64,000 bases of DNA from an uncultured Succinatimonas sp. Its GTDB lineage: Bacteria > Pseudomonadota > Gammaproteobacteria > Enterobacterales > Succinivibrionaceae. A program made the position numbers and the translations under genes. Under the pieces are notes generated by a model. It did not search any database. It saw only the letters and a list, made by a program, of their open reading frames with translations, and had not been told where the DNA came from. The stretch is taken from assembly GCA_900317105.1 (NCBI GenBank), contig ONFP01000004.1, forward strand, positions 1 to 64,000, in the 5' to 3' direction. Every line of letters begins with the position of its first letter. Positions within the stretch are counted from its first letter, which is position 1. This document shows, piece by piece, positions 27,852 through 36,175 of the stretch.

Positions 27852-28871
27852 CTAGGATAAAGAGTGTCTTAATTCCTGCTTGGCCTCATCCTCTGCTGAT
27901 TCATTTCCTTCCTCTTTTTTCTCGGACATATTGGCAAAAATGGTAGCAATAATGGTTCCGGAAATATTGTGCCATACAGAGAAGATTGCTCCTGGAACAG
28001 CTGCAATCGGATCAACTGCACCTGTCATAGCCAGCTTGTTGGCAAGAGCTACAGATAAACCTGAGTTCTGCATACCGATTTCAATAGCCATGGTCTTTTT
28101 CTGTGGAAGCCCCATCTTAAAAAGTTTAGCCATTGAATATCCAAACATATAGCCAAGACAGTTATGTAAAACAACAACTGCAAAAATCAGAAGTCCGGTA
28201 GTAGCAAGTTTCTCTGCACTTGAGGCAACCACAGCGGCAACAATTGAAATAATTGCAAAGACACTTACCATTGGCAGACAGACAACCACCGAAGATACGG
28301 TCTTTCTGAACATAAAATTAAGAAATACACCTGCAACAATAGGCAGAATTACAATCTGAATAATTGAGATGAACATTGAATAAGGATCAATGTTTATCCA
28401 CTGACTTGCAAAGAAATAGAACAGAGTTGGAGTTACCACAGGTGCCAGTAATGTGGTACATGCGGTAATGGTAACTGACAGCGGAACATCACCCTTTCCA
28501 ATAAAGGACATCACATTTGATGCAGTTCCTCCTGGGCAGCATCCTACCAGCATCACACCAGAAGCAATTTCAGGTGGCAGGTTCAGAATCAGGACCAGAG
28601 CAAAAGCCAGAGTAGGCATAATGATAAACTGTCCTGCCATACCAACCAGAACCTGAACAGGACGCTTTAGAACCTCTGAGAAATCATGAGGAGATAAGGT
28701 AAGTCCCATGCCGAACATGACAACGCCCAACAGAATAGAGATATAGGCGGCTATAGGTTTGAAAAACTCCGGATTCAGATAAGCAATAACTGCAAAAAAT
28801 ATAACCCAGAAAGCAAAGGTTTTACTGAAGAAGGAACTAAGATGTCCCAGATATGAAATTAGTTTTGACAT
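27852..28871 (-). CDS. bile acid:sodium symporter family transporter
   Basis: A 339-residue BASS-family membrane protein with nine to ten transmembrane helices. The family crossover motifs are visible: GVMLVGCCPGGTASNVMSF near 115-133 and EIGMQNSGLSVALA near 265-278. Bacterial members near this type (for example PanS, YocS) carry organic anions such as ketopantoate rather than bile acids. The C-terminal 25 residues are acidic and cytoplasmic. AAGGCG precedes the ATG. The real substrate cannot be read from sequence; a pantothenate-pathway role is possible because panF also occurs in this window. Confidence 0.88.
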   Translation of the reverse strand: MSKLISYLGHLSSFFSKTFAFWVIFFAVIAYLNPEFFKPIAAYISILLGVVMFGMGLTLSPHDFSEVLKRPVQVLVGMAGQFIIMPTLAFALVLILNLPPEIASGVMLVGCCPGGTASNVMSFIGKGDVPLSVTITACTTLLAPVVTPTLFYFFASQWINIDPYSMFISIIQIVILPIVAGVFLNFMFRKTVSSVVVCLPMVSVFAIISIVAAVVASSAEKLATTGLLIFAVVVLHNCLGYMFGYSMAKLFKMGLPQKKTMAIEIGMQNSGLSVALANKLAMTGAVDPIAAVPGAIFSVWHNISGTIIATIFANMSEKKEEGNESAEDEAKQELRHSLS

Positions 28872-28979
28872 TTTTACGCCTTATGTAAATTTGTATAGTT
28901 TCATTTAAACGCTATTTTTAAATGTCTTCAACTGGAAAAAAAATTTGCATAAATTTTGTGCATAAAAGCTATTATTACC

Positions 28980-29016
28980 AAAAAAAAGGGAAACCTGAAG
29001 CAGATTCCCCTTTTGG
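28980..29016 (-). terminator. Rho-independent terminator after dcuA
   Basis: On the minus strand AAAAGGGGAA pairs imperfectly with TTTCCCTTT and is followed by a run of T residues, about 20 bases past the dcuA stop. It ends the aspA-dcuA transcript. Confidence 0.75.
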
Positions 29017-29033
29017 CTATCATTGAGTAAAAA

Positions 29034-30500
29034 TTATAGCATCATAGGAGCAAATACGAATCCAAGTGCAACGGTAATAGCAATTGCCAGAACACCAGGA
29101 ATGAAGAATGGATGATTGAATACATACTTGCCGATCTGAGTTGAACCGGTATCATCCATCTGAACTGCACCTAACAGAGTTGGATAGGTTGGCAGCACGA
29201 ACAGAGCTGATACAGCAGCGAAGCTGGCTACAAGAATATATGCATCACCATTATTTGCAGCTGTCATGCCTAATGCAGCGATAACTGTTGGGATCAGAGC
29301 CTTAGCGGTTGCTGCCTGTGAGTACAGAAGCATACTTGCAAGGAATAATGCTACAGCCAGCACAGGAGGATAGCTCTTTACGAAATCCACAGCAATGCTC
29401 TTAATTTCTGCAGTATGATTTGATACAAAGGTATCACCAAGCCAGGCAACACCAAGAACGCAGACACAGGCGGTCATACCACTCCTGAATGTTGAGGTTG
29501 AGCTTAATTTACCCACATCAACCTTACACAGAATTACAATGAAGGTTGCGATCATCATCATGAAGCTGATAATTGCATTATCACGGGTTAATGCCAGAAC
29601 CTTGATTGGCTTGTTGACATATGCCCCCTTGTCCAGAGTTTCAATTACCTCAAGCTTCTGCTGATCACGCAGCTGGGCAAAGAGCTCTGGTTTATCTTTC
29701 TCATAGACAGTCTCATAGCCGGTGATAACACTTGGTTTAATCAGACCAACGTTGTTACTGATAGCAGAGGCATAGAATACAACTGCAAGCACACCGATTA
29801 AGAAAATAAGAACAGAGCGCTTGGCATGTGGCTTTAACTCCATTTCCTCGTGCTTTACAGCCTTGGTAACTTCACCTGCCTCAAGACGTCTTATGTACTC
29901 AGGATCCTTACTTAGGTCCATCTTACAGAAGATATTCATGATGAATGCAGTTAGCATACAGCCAAGATATGTGGTTGGGATCCAGATTAACAGCAGTGTT
30001 GGGTAATCAATACCTAAACCGCCTAAAGCCAGATCACTTGCCATGAAGACAACAGCTGCAGAAACAGGAGATGCGGTAATAGCAATCTGAGATGCAACCA
30101 CAGCAATTGACAGTGGAACACAAGGACGAATATTCTCACCCTTTGCTACTTCTGTAATAACTGGGATCATTGAGAATGCAGTATGACCGGTTCCTGCAAA
30201 CACAGTCAGTAGCCAGGTTACGGTTGGAGCCAGGAAATTGATGTGTTTTGGATGGCGACGTAAAACGTTTGATGCCAGTTTAACAAGATAGTCAAGACCA
30301 CCAGCTTCCTGCATTGCAGTAATAGCTGCAATAACAGACATAATAATCAGAATAACATCCCATGGAATATTACCTGCCTTAAGTCCGAGAAGCGTCAGTG
30401 CCACAACGCCTAAACCACCGGCATAACCGATGGCTATGCCACCTAGGCGCACACCTAGATAGATGGCGCCTAAAAGTACAATAATCTCTGCAAATATCAT
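29034..30500 (-). CDS. dcuA: anaerobic C4-dicarboxylate antiporter (DcuA/DcuB type)
   Basis: Exchanges external aspartate, fumarate or malate for succinate. The 488-residue protein shows the Dcu pattern: N-terminal LGVRLGGIAIGYAGGLGV, FAGTGHTAFSMIPVI near 100-115, and SQIAITASPVSAAVV near 135-150. It is about 50 residues longer than E. coli DcuA (433); the extra sequence lies in a hydrophilic loop at about 240-300. It is directly downstream of aspA (40 bases), as in E. coli aspA-dcuA. AAGAGAT serves as a weak ribosome site. Confidence 0.92.
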   Translation of the reverse strand: MIFAEIIVLLGAIYLGVRLGGIAIGYAGGLGVVALTLLGLKAGNIPWDVILIIMSVIAAITAMQEAGGLDYLVKLASNVLRRHPKHINFLAPTVTWLLTVFAGTGHTAFSMIPVITEVAKGENIRPCVPLSIAVVASQIAITASPVSAAVVFMASDLALGGLGIDYPTLLLIWIPTTYLGCMLTAFIMNIFCKMDLSKDPEYIRRLEAGEVTKAVKHEEMELKPHAKRSVLIFLIGVLAVVFYASAISNNVGLIKPSVITGYETVYEKDKPELFAQLRDQQKLEVIETLDKGAYVNKPIKVLALTRDNAIISFMMMIATFIVILCKVDVGKLSSTSTFRSGMTACVCVLGVAWLGDTFVSNHTAEIKSIAVDFVKSYPPVLAVALFLASMLLYSQAATAKALIPTVIAALGMTAANNGDAYILVASFAAVSALFVLPTYPTLLGAVQMDDTGSTQIGKYVFNHPFFIPGVLAIAITVALGFVFAPMML

Positions 30501-30540
30501 AGTATCAATCTCTTAAGAAATTAAACCTAAAAGCTAGGTA

Positions 30541-31950
30541 CTAGCCTTCTCTTTTCTGAGTCATATGTGGATTGAGCATGTTCTTAGGCTCTAAGAGCTT
30601 GTCAATCTGGTCTTTTGACATATAGCCTCTTTCAAGACAGATGTCACCAACAGCTTTTCCGGTTTGCAGAGCCTCCTTTGCGATAGAAGCTGACTTTTCA
30701 TAACCTAGGTAAGGATTGAATGCGGTAACAATACCAACAGAGTTCAGAACTGACTTCAGGCAGTCCTCAGTACGAGGCTTGAGTCCGGCAACTGCATACT
30801 TGTTGATGGTAATTACAGCATTGGTAATCAGATTTAATGAATTGAACAGAGCATATGCAATACCTGGTTCAACAGCATTAAGTTCAAATTCACCTCTCTC
30901 GGCACATAGAGTAATGGTCAGATCGTTACCCATTACCTGATAGCAGGCTTCTAAAGTTACCTCAGGAATTACAGGATTAACCTTGCCTGGCATGATGGAA
31001 CTACCTGGCTGCATCTTAGGAAGATCAATCTCACCTAAACCACAGCGTGGACCTGAATTCATAAGTCTGAGGTCATTTGCAATCTTGCACAGATGAACTG
31101 CCAGAGTTCTCAGAGTTGCACTTACAGTTACATAGTCTGCTGTATCCTGGGTTGCAGCAATAAGATCTTTTGCATTAGAGAATTTAACACCGGTGATTTC
31201 GGAAAGATGTTTGATTACTGCCTTGCTGTAGTCTGGATGACAGTTGATACCGGTACCGATAGCAGTAGCACCAAGGTTCAGCACAGTCATTAGCTTGCAG
31301 GCTTTTTCAACATGATCGATATCTGAATCAATGAAGGATGCAAAGGCATTGAAGGTATTGCCTAAAGTGGTTGGTACAGCGTCTTCAAGTTCCGTACGGC
31401 CCATCTTGATAATATCTTTGAATTCCTTGGCTCTCTTCTTTAAAGCATCTTTCAGATCTTCAAGAGCTTTCTTAAGGTCGGTCAGGTAGTATACTGATGC
31501 TACCTTGATTGAGCTTGGATAGGTATCATTGGTACTCTGTCCAAGATTTGCGTGATCGTTTGGATGTAGGTACTGATATTCGCCTTTCTTGTGTTTCATG
31601 CCTTCAAGGGCAACGTTAACAAGAACCTCATTCATATTCATATTGGTTGAGGTACCAGCACCGCCCTGAATCATGTCAACTACAAACTGGTCTGCGAACT
31701 GGCCTTTAATAACCTTATCTGCAGCGCCGCATAGAGCTTTTGCCTTATCTTTATCCAGAACACCGACTTCTGCATTAGCCTTTGCTGCAGCCTTTTTTAC
31801 CTGAGCAAAAGCCTTTACAAATAAAGGATAATCCTTAAAGCGATGACCTGTCATCTTGAAATTATTTAAAGCTCTGTATGTCTGAACACCATAATAGATA
31901 TCATCAGGCAGTTCGAGTTCACCAATAAAATCATGTTCCTTTCTAGTCAT
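30541..31950 (-). CDS. aspA: aspartate ammonia-lyase
   Basis: Deaminates aspartate to fumarate, feeding fumarate respiration. The 469-residue protein (E. coli 478) has the superfamily signature GSSIMPGKVNPVIPE near 313-327, the N-terminal GELELPDDIYYGVQT, and GAGTSTNMNMNEV and HPNDHANLGQSTND in the conserved active-site regions. AAGGAAG precedes the ATG. aspA-dcuA forms an operon; together with fumarase this supports a succinate-forming metabolism. Confidence 0.96.
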   Translation of the reverse strand: MTRKEHDFIGELELPDDIYYGVQTYRALNNFKMTGHRFKDYPLFVKAFAQVKKAAAKANAEVGVLDKDKAKALCGAADKVIKGQFADQFVVDMIQGGAGTSTNMNMNEVLVNVALEGMKHKKGEYQYLHPNDHANLGQSTNDTYPSSIKVASVYYLTDLKKALEDLKDALKKRAKEFKDIIKMGRTELEDAVPTTLGNTFNAFASFIDSDIDHVEKACKLMTVLNLGATAIGTGINCHPDYSKAVIKHLSEITGVKFSNAKDLIAATQDTADYVTVSATLRTLAVHLCKIANDLRLMNSGPRCGLGEIDLPKMQPGSSIMPGKVNPVIPEVTLEACYQVMGNDLTITLCAERGEFELNAVEPGIAYALFNSLNLITNAVITINKYAVAGLKPRTEDCLKSVLNSVGIVTAFNPYLGYEKSASIAKEALQTGKAVGDICLERGYMSKDQIDKLLEPKNMLNPHMTQKREG

Positions 31951-32120
31951 TGTATCTTCCTTATTGTCTGTTTCTCATAAAAATAATCAGAACAACGTTC
32001 CGAAATTGAACAATTTTGCCCTAAAACTGAGCAAAACATTAAGACACTATAACTATAAGTTCTAAAACAGATTTTTTGAAAAAATTGATCTTAAAAATAC
32101 CTGTTTGATCACACACGATT

Positions 32121-32160
32121 AAAAAAAAATAGAGCAATTATCACACAGATAACTGCTCTA
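32121..32160 (-). terminator. Rho-independent terminator
   Basis: On the minus strand TAGAGCAGTTATC / GATAATTGCTCTA (13 bp, one mismatch, loop TGTGT) is followed by nine T residues. It lies about 57 bases downstream of the secreted Cys-rich protein gene and insulates aspA from it. Confidence 0.9.
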
Positions 32161-32216
32161 TACAAGAAAAACAAGAACAAAATTAGATACCTAAATAGGT
32201 AGTAAGAACATAAGGA

Positions 32217-32846
32217 TTAGTTTAATTTCTTTACCAGATTATCTACAAAAGAGTCTGCTAAAGGAACATTTCTGTTGCTCTGACGAGATAGCTCAACAAC
32301 ACGTGAACATGCATCCATAGCACTGTCTGAAACTGACTCACATACACGCTTGTAGTATTTTTTAGCCTCATGTGCATCATAACTAATACTGTAACCTTTC
32401 ATTTGTGATGAACCTGGCTTTGAGCCATATTCATAAAGACGGGCTGCTTTCATGCATGAATCATAGTTATTCAGCTTACAACCTAAGTCAAGATAGTATA
32501 AGACTTCATACAGGGTAACATTCTGAACACTTGGAGATATATTTACAGAATCATCCTGCATAGCAAAATAAGTTGAATATGTCAGATTACATGATTCTGA
32601 ATCTTTATATTTTTCACACAAAGTTCGTAGATATGAAAAAGCTTTCTTGTAGTCTCGTTGTTCAAGAAGTCTGTCACGTTCTGAAATGCATTCTGCAAGA
32701 TCCTCCTCAGAGTTTGCACTACTGCCAGAGCTGAAGTTGGCAGTTTCAGTCTTAACAACATTAGTGCCGTTGCAGATAGCAAACACAAGCGGAGTACTAA
32801 CAAAAATAACACAAAAACAGAAAATTATAACTTTTACTAATTTCAT
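32217..32846 (-). CDS. secreted Cys-rich protein with Sel1/TPR-like helical repeats
   Basis: A 209-residue protein with a signal peptide (MKLVKVIIFCFCVIFVSTPL followed by VFA, cleavage expected before ICNG). The mature part contains paired helices with regularly spaced cysteines (ECISERDRLL...RTLCEKYKDSESC; LGCKLNNYDSCMKAARLYEYG; KRVCESVSDSAMDACSRV). This pattern of Cys-bridged alpha/alpha repeats resembles Sel1-like repeat proteins such as Hcp of Helicobacter. It is probably periplasmic, with disulfide-stabilised repeats; such proteins bind peptides or proteins. A CRP-like palindrome lies 24 bases before the ATG. The specific role is unknown. Confidence 0.7.
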   Translation of the reverse strand: MKLVKVIIFCFCVIFVSTPLVFAICNGTNVVKTETANFSSGSSANSEEDLAECISERDRLLEQRDYKKAFSYLRTLCEKYKDSESCNLTYSTYFAMQDDSVNISPSVQNVTLYEVLYYLDLGCKLNNYDSCMKAARLYEYGSKPGSSQMKGYSISYDAHEAKKYYKRVCESVSDSAMDACSRVVELSRQSNRNVPLADSFVDNLVKKLN

Positions 32847-33244
32847 ATAGCGATCATAAGGTAAATAATATAGTGATCAAAATCACATCTTTTCGAAACA
32901 TTATATATTAAAAAATTACCTTGTAAATGCTTTTTGTAAAATAAATTATCATGAGAACTCTGCATATATTGTTGAAGATCAAATTGCGATAACTAACATT
33001 GCAGTTTAATAAATCCTCTTATATTACAAGGTATTATTTACGCAATATATTATTAGCACACTTTACGCACATTTTTTAATATTCGCCAAAAAGATACAAA
33101 TATTGTATATTATTTTTTACAACTGACTGATTTTGTTTAAAAAAATCGACAAGAATAAATTAGATGATTGTTCTGTTTTTAAATTTGATTTGTATTTTGC
33201 TAGAATGAACAGGATTTTTTAAGAAGAAGAGATAATCTTTGAAG
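32847..33244. other. AT-rich intergenic region
   Basis: About 400 bases between the secreted-protein gene and the first tRNA-Ser. It holds a CRP-like site at 32870-32891 and otherwise very AT-rich DNA without a gene. TAGAAT at 33201-33206 could be a rightward -10 box for tusE, which would require transcription across the antisense strand of the tRNA gene. Confidence 0.5.
32870..32891. promoter_or_regulatory. CRP-like binding site
   Basis: The core AGTGA-N6-TCACA matches the CRP consensus TGTGA-N6-TCACA at nine of ten positions and the 22-base consensus at sixteen. It lies 24-45 bases upstream of the secreted Cys-rich protein start codon. So close to the ATG it could act as a repressing or promoter-overlapping site. 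Confidence 0.45.
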
Positions 33245-33334
33245 TGGCGGATGGAGTGAGATTCGAACTCACGGAGGGCGTAAACCCTCGACGGTTTTCA
33301 AGACCGTTGCATTCAACCGCTCTGCCATCCATCC
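33245..33334 (-). tRNA. tRNA-Ser (anticodon UGA), copy 1
   Basis: A 90-nt class II tRNA read leftward. The acceptor stem GGATGGA / TCCATCC, discriminator G and encoded CCA are present, with a long variable arm (CGAGGGTTTACGCCCTC) and GTTCGAATC in the T loop. The anticodon loop CTTGAAA gives TGA at 33298-33300, reading UCA. It is identical to the two other copies at 35.7-36.0 kb. TATAAT lies 17 bases upstream of its 5' end. Confidence 0.97.
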
Positions 33335-33350
33335 GCTGAAAACGAGGAAC

Positions 33351-33356
33351 ATTATA
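33351..33356 (-). promoter_or_regulatory. -10 box of tRNA-Ser copy 1
   Basis: TATAAT on the minus strand, 17 bases upstream of the mature tRNA 5' end. The same arrangement, including a similar discriminator region (CGTTTTCA), is seen before copy 3. It lies between the tusE ribosome site and the tusE start codon on the other strand. Confidence 0.55.
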
Positions 33357-33357
33357 T

Positions 33358-33690
33358 ATGAGTTTTAACTTTAATGGAAGAGAAATTTTAACTGATTCTG
33401 AAGGTTATTTAAAAAACCGAGAAGACTGGTCTGAGGAGCTGATGAATTACATGGCTAATCAGGACAGTCTTAAGTTGACTCAGGAGCACATCTTAATAAT
33501 TAAAGCAGTAAAAGACTACTATGAGGAATATGCCACTACCCCTGCCATAAGGATTCTGATTAAGTATCTAAAAACCTCAGGTCACGAGGATCTGGCATCT
33601 TCAATTAAACTGGCAGTCCTGTTTCCTGATGGAGCTGCTAAAAGTGCCGCCAAATACGCAGGTCTGCCAAAACCAGTTAAATGTATTTAA
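33358..33690 (+). CDS. tusE: sulfurtransferase TusE (DsrC/TusE family)
   Basis: TusE takes sulfur from TusD and passes it to MnmA for 2-thiolation of tRNA wobble uridine. The 110-residue protein (E. coli 109) shows the family pattern: D-EGYLKN-DWSE near the N-terminus, SPAIR-like TTPAIRILIKYL near 60-72, and the C-terminal AGLPKPVKCI, whose penultimate Cys (residue 109) carries the persulfide. GAGGA lies nine bases before the ATG. It is divergent from tRNA-Ser copy 1, with only 23 bases between them. Confidence 0.95.
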   Translation: MSFNFNGREILTDSEGYLKNREDWSEELMNYMANQDSLKLTQEHILIIKAVKDYYEEYATTPAIRILIKYLKTSGHEDLASSIKLAVLFPDGAAKSAAKYAGLPKPVKCI

Positions 33691-33708
33691 TCAGATTATA
33701 TGCCGTAA

Positions 33709-35553
33709 CTAGCGTTTAATCTCCAAAAGAGCCAGCTTTTCTGATTTAATTTCAACAGAACCGTTTATTACTCTGTACTCTTTTCCTGTATAGCCATCCT
33801 GAAGAACGGTTCCGTTGGCGAAGCACTTAGATACATTGATCTTATCTGATTCGCCTAAATGTATTACCACTCTGTTATCAATGCCCTTAGCCTTATCCTG
33901 ATAGATTCGGCAGAAGGAATTTTCTCCAAGACTATACTGAGCACCGGCACCAACAGCTGGATTTCTCAGTCTGAACTGTCCGACTTTCTGCCACACAGAT
34001 AAAACCTTGTTGGAGGAATATTCAGAGCTTAATCTGCCAACATTGGCTGACCATTTGTCTGCATTGATTATATCTGCAGGGAAATTCATGTCTGAACGCA
34101 TGCCCTGCTCTAAATCAATACCACCGCCCTTATCATTCTCTCGTGAGGTTTCGTCACCGTAGAACATCTGGATTGCACCTGGCATTAAGGTGAACATCAC
34201 TGCAGCCTTCTCCATATCTTTCTTTCGACATAGGGAGGTGTCATGAGATGATATATAGGTGAGGTTGCCGAGTTTTACCTTTGAATCCTCTCTACCGTAC
34301 ATCTGAGCATAGCGTTTCCACTCATCCGGATCAGGGATAATACAGGTATTCAGGTTTACTCCATCTGGATTGAAATAGAAGTCAATCAGAGAATCAAAGC
34401 CACCATTTGCTGCATAGCCAAGTTTATCCTCAGGATCGTTGGTAAAGCCCCAGACTTCGCCGGTCATATAAAAAGGATCAGTCCAGTTTGCAGCAGGATC
34501 TTTACCTTTATTGGCAATTCTCCATTTATTAAGTGCATTTTCTGATAATTCTTTCAGAAGCTTCCATGTCTTTTGTGGAACATACTTAACGGTATCACAT
34601 CTGAAACCGTCAATACCGAATTCTTCAACCCATGAGGCCAGCCAGTGAGCTTCAAACTGAGCAACACTCATCTGACCTTTACGATATGGTATAGCAGCTG
34701 GAATATCGTGAAGCTTATCTTTGTGCTCCCATTTCTCCTGAAGGAATACGGGAATAGATACTTCATTAGCATTAGGATCTGAATTCTTAAAATCAGGCAG
34801 ATAGGCAAGACAGCCGTCTATAGAATCCTCTGCACCACAGGTCTGACCATAACTGTCAAAGCGGATCCAGTCTTTTCCCCACCAGCGATTCCAGCTTTCA
34901 TCCTCTGAGGCATCTATCGGCTTGTTATGATAAGACTGCCCAGCCTCGACATCCGGAATAAATTTCGCGCAGGGATCAACATTACCAACAGTTCTACCAA
35001 ATTTAAAATCGCACATGTCTTTTAAAGTGGCATAACCGCTGTGATTCATAACCACATCAATCAGAACTCTGATTCCTCGTTTATGAGCCTCTGTTACAAA
35101 AGTTCTGAAATCTTCTACAGTTCCAAGATTTGCATCTATGGAAGTAAAATCAAGAGGCCAATAACCATGATATGCATAGTACTGATAAATACCCATAGGT
35201 CCACCGCCAACCCAGCCGTGGATCTGTTCAACAGGAGAACTTACCCAGATTGCATTCACGCCCAAAGAACGGATGTAGTCAAGCTTTGAAGTCAGACCGG
35301 CAAAATCTCCACCATGAAAGGTACCAGCGTTATAGCCAGAATCATCCTTATAAGGTCTGCCGTAACTGTTATCGTTGTTTCTATTGCCGTTGGCAAAACG
35401 ATCAGTGATTACAAAATAGACATTGGCGTTATGCCATTCAAACGGAAGCTCTGAGCCTTCAAAAGAGTTCTCTGAAGGAACAGTTGATTTATAGGCAAGA
35501 CTACCTGCGGCTACGGATACCGCCAGAACTAAAGCAACAGTTTTTAATTTCAT
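33709..35553 (-). CDS. malS: periplasmic alpha-amylase
   Basis: Cleaves maltodextrins or starch in the periplasm. The 614-residue GH13 enzyme closely follows E. coli MalS in the diagnostic EQIHGWVGGG stretch (109-118) and AYHGYWPLDFT. Catalytic regions: DVVMNH (166-171), GFRCDT with nucleophile D320, TGEVWG with acid/base E366, and SSHDT with D438. An N-terminal signal-like segment (MKLKTVALVLAVSVAAGSLA) supports export. It is about 60 residues shorter than E. coli MalS, mainly at the N-terminus. A good CRP-like site lies about 95-115 bases upstream. It sits between the identical tRNA-Ser copies. Confidence 0.93.
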   Translation of the reverse strand: MKLKTVALVLAVSVAAGSLAYKSTVPSENSFEGSELPFEWHNANVYFVITDRFANGNRNNDNSYGRPYKDDSGYNAGTFHGGDFAGLTSKLDYIRSLGVNAIWVSSPVEQIHGWVGGGPMGIYQYYAYHGYWPLDFTSIDANLGTVEDFRTFVTEAHKRGIRVLIDVVMNHSGYATLKDMCDFKFGRTVGNVDPCAKFIPDVEAGQSYHNKPIDASEDESWNRWWGKDWIRFDSYGQTCGAEDSIDGCLAYLPDFKNSDPNANEVSIPVFLQEKWEHKDKLHDIPAAIPYRKGQMSVAQFEAHWLASWVEEFGIDGFRCDTVKYVPQKTWKLLKELSENALNKWRIANKGKDPAANWTDPFYMTGEVWGFTNDPEDKLGYAANGGFDSLIDFYFNPDGVNLNTCIIPDPDEWKRYAQMYGREDSKVKLGNLTYISSHDTSLCRKKDMEKAAVMFTLMPGAIQMFYGDETSRENDKGGGIDLEQGMRSDMNFPADIINADKWSANVGRLSSEYSSNKVLSVWQKVGQFRLRNPAVGAGAQYSLGENSFCRIYQDKAKGIDNRVVIHLGESDKINVSKCFANGTVLQDGYTGKEYRVINGSVEIKSEKLALLEIKR

Positions 35554-35646
35554 ACTAATTCAAAATATTATATTAAGCACAGTTTTATCTAATTATTAAC
35601 AATAATCTATATATTTTACTTAAAAATCTCTAGATAAAAAAAAGAA

Positions 35647-35668
35647 TACAATGACATAGATCACATTT
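35647..35668. promoter_or_regulatory. CRP-like binding site upstream of malS
   Basis: The sequence AATGA-CATAGA-TCACA matches the CRP core at eight of ten positions, with a perfect right half and flanking TTT, and sixteen of 22 positions of the full consensus. It lies about 95 bases upstream of the malS start codon. CRP control fits a polysaccharide-degrading enzyme and the known regulation of E. coli malS. Confidence 0.55.
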
Positions 35669-35743
35669 ATTTTTTAACTAAATGCACTATGCGCTTAGAA
35701 TGAAATTTGTGGGAAATTTTTGAAAAAATTGATTTGAATTAAG

Positions 35744-35833
35744 TGGCGGATGGAGTGAGATTCGAACTCACGGAGGGCGTAAACCCTCGACGGTTTTCAA
35801 GACCGTTGCATTCAACCGCTCTGCCATCCATCC
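35744..35833 (-). tRNA. tRNA-Ser (anticodon UGA), copy 2
   Basis: Identical over all 90 bases to copies 1 and 3, including the encoded CCA, long variable arm and TGA anticodon. It lies 68 bases downstream of copy 3 on the same strand and has no clear -10 box of its own, so the two are probably co-transcribed. Confidence 0.97.
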
Positions 35834-35901
35834 GCAGAAGTGTTGATCTTATCGCAAAAAGATCAAATAGATTGTTTTCAGAACCAACTTATTTTTATAA
35901 G

Positions 35902-35991
35902 TGGCGGATGGAGTGAGATTCGAACTCACGGAGGGCGTAAACCCTCGACGGTTTTCAAGACCGTTGCATTCAACCGCTCTGCCATCCATCC
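35902..35991 (-). tRNA. tRNA-Ser (anticodon UGA), copy 3
   Basis: Identical to the other two copies. It is the promoter-proximal member of the tandem pair, with TATAAT 17 bases before its 5' end and the same CGTTTTCA-type discriminator region as copy 1. Confidence 0.97.
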
Positions 35992-36007
35992 GTTGAAAAC
36001 GGAATGC

Positions 36008-36013
36008 ATTATA
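36008..36013 (-). promoter_or_regulatory. -10 box of the tandem tRNA-Ser pair
   Basis: TATAAT on the minus strand, 17 bases upstream of copy 3. No canonical -35 hexamer is seen at the right distance; the upstream DNA is a T-rich, A-rich tract that could serve as an UP-like element. Confidence 0.5.
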
Positions 36014-36175
36014 AGGAGTTTTTTTGAAAAAATAAAGTATTTTTTTACTTAATTTTTCATGAATTTTTGAATTTAACTTAGTGTTTTTACTAAAGAAAGC
36101 CTTATAAATCGAATTTGTTTTACTTTTTGTATAATAAAAATAGTCTAATCTATTAAACAGGATTTTCAGATAATT

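Noticed and set aside
32087..32113. Possible CRP or FNR sites upstream of aspA
   Set aside because: Only half-sites are seen (one TCACA and TTGAT halves); the other halves match at one to two of five positions.
33245..35991. tRNA-Ser copies as attachment sites of an integrated element
   Set aside because: No integrase, phage or plasmid genes lie between the copies; tusE and malS are ordinary chromosomal genes. The direct-repeat layout is reported as a finding instead.
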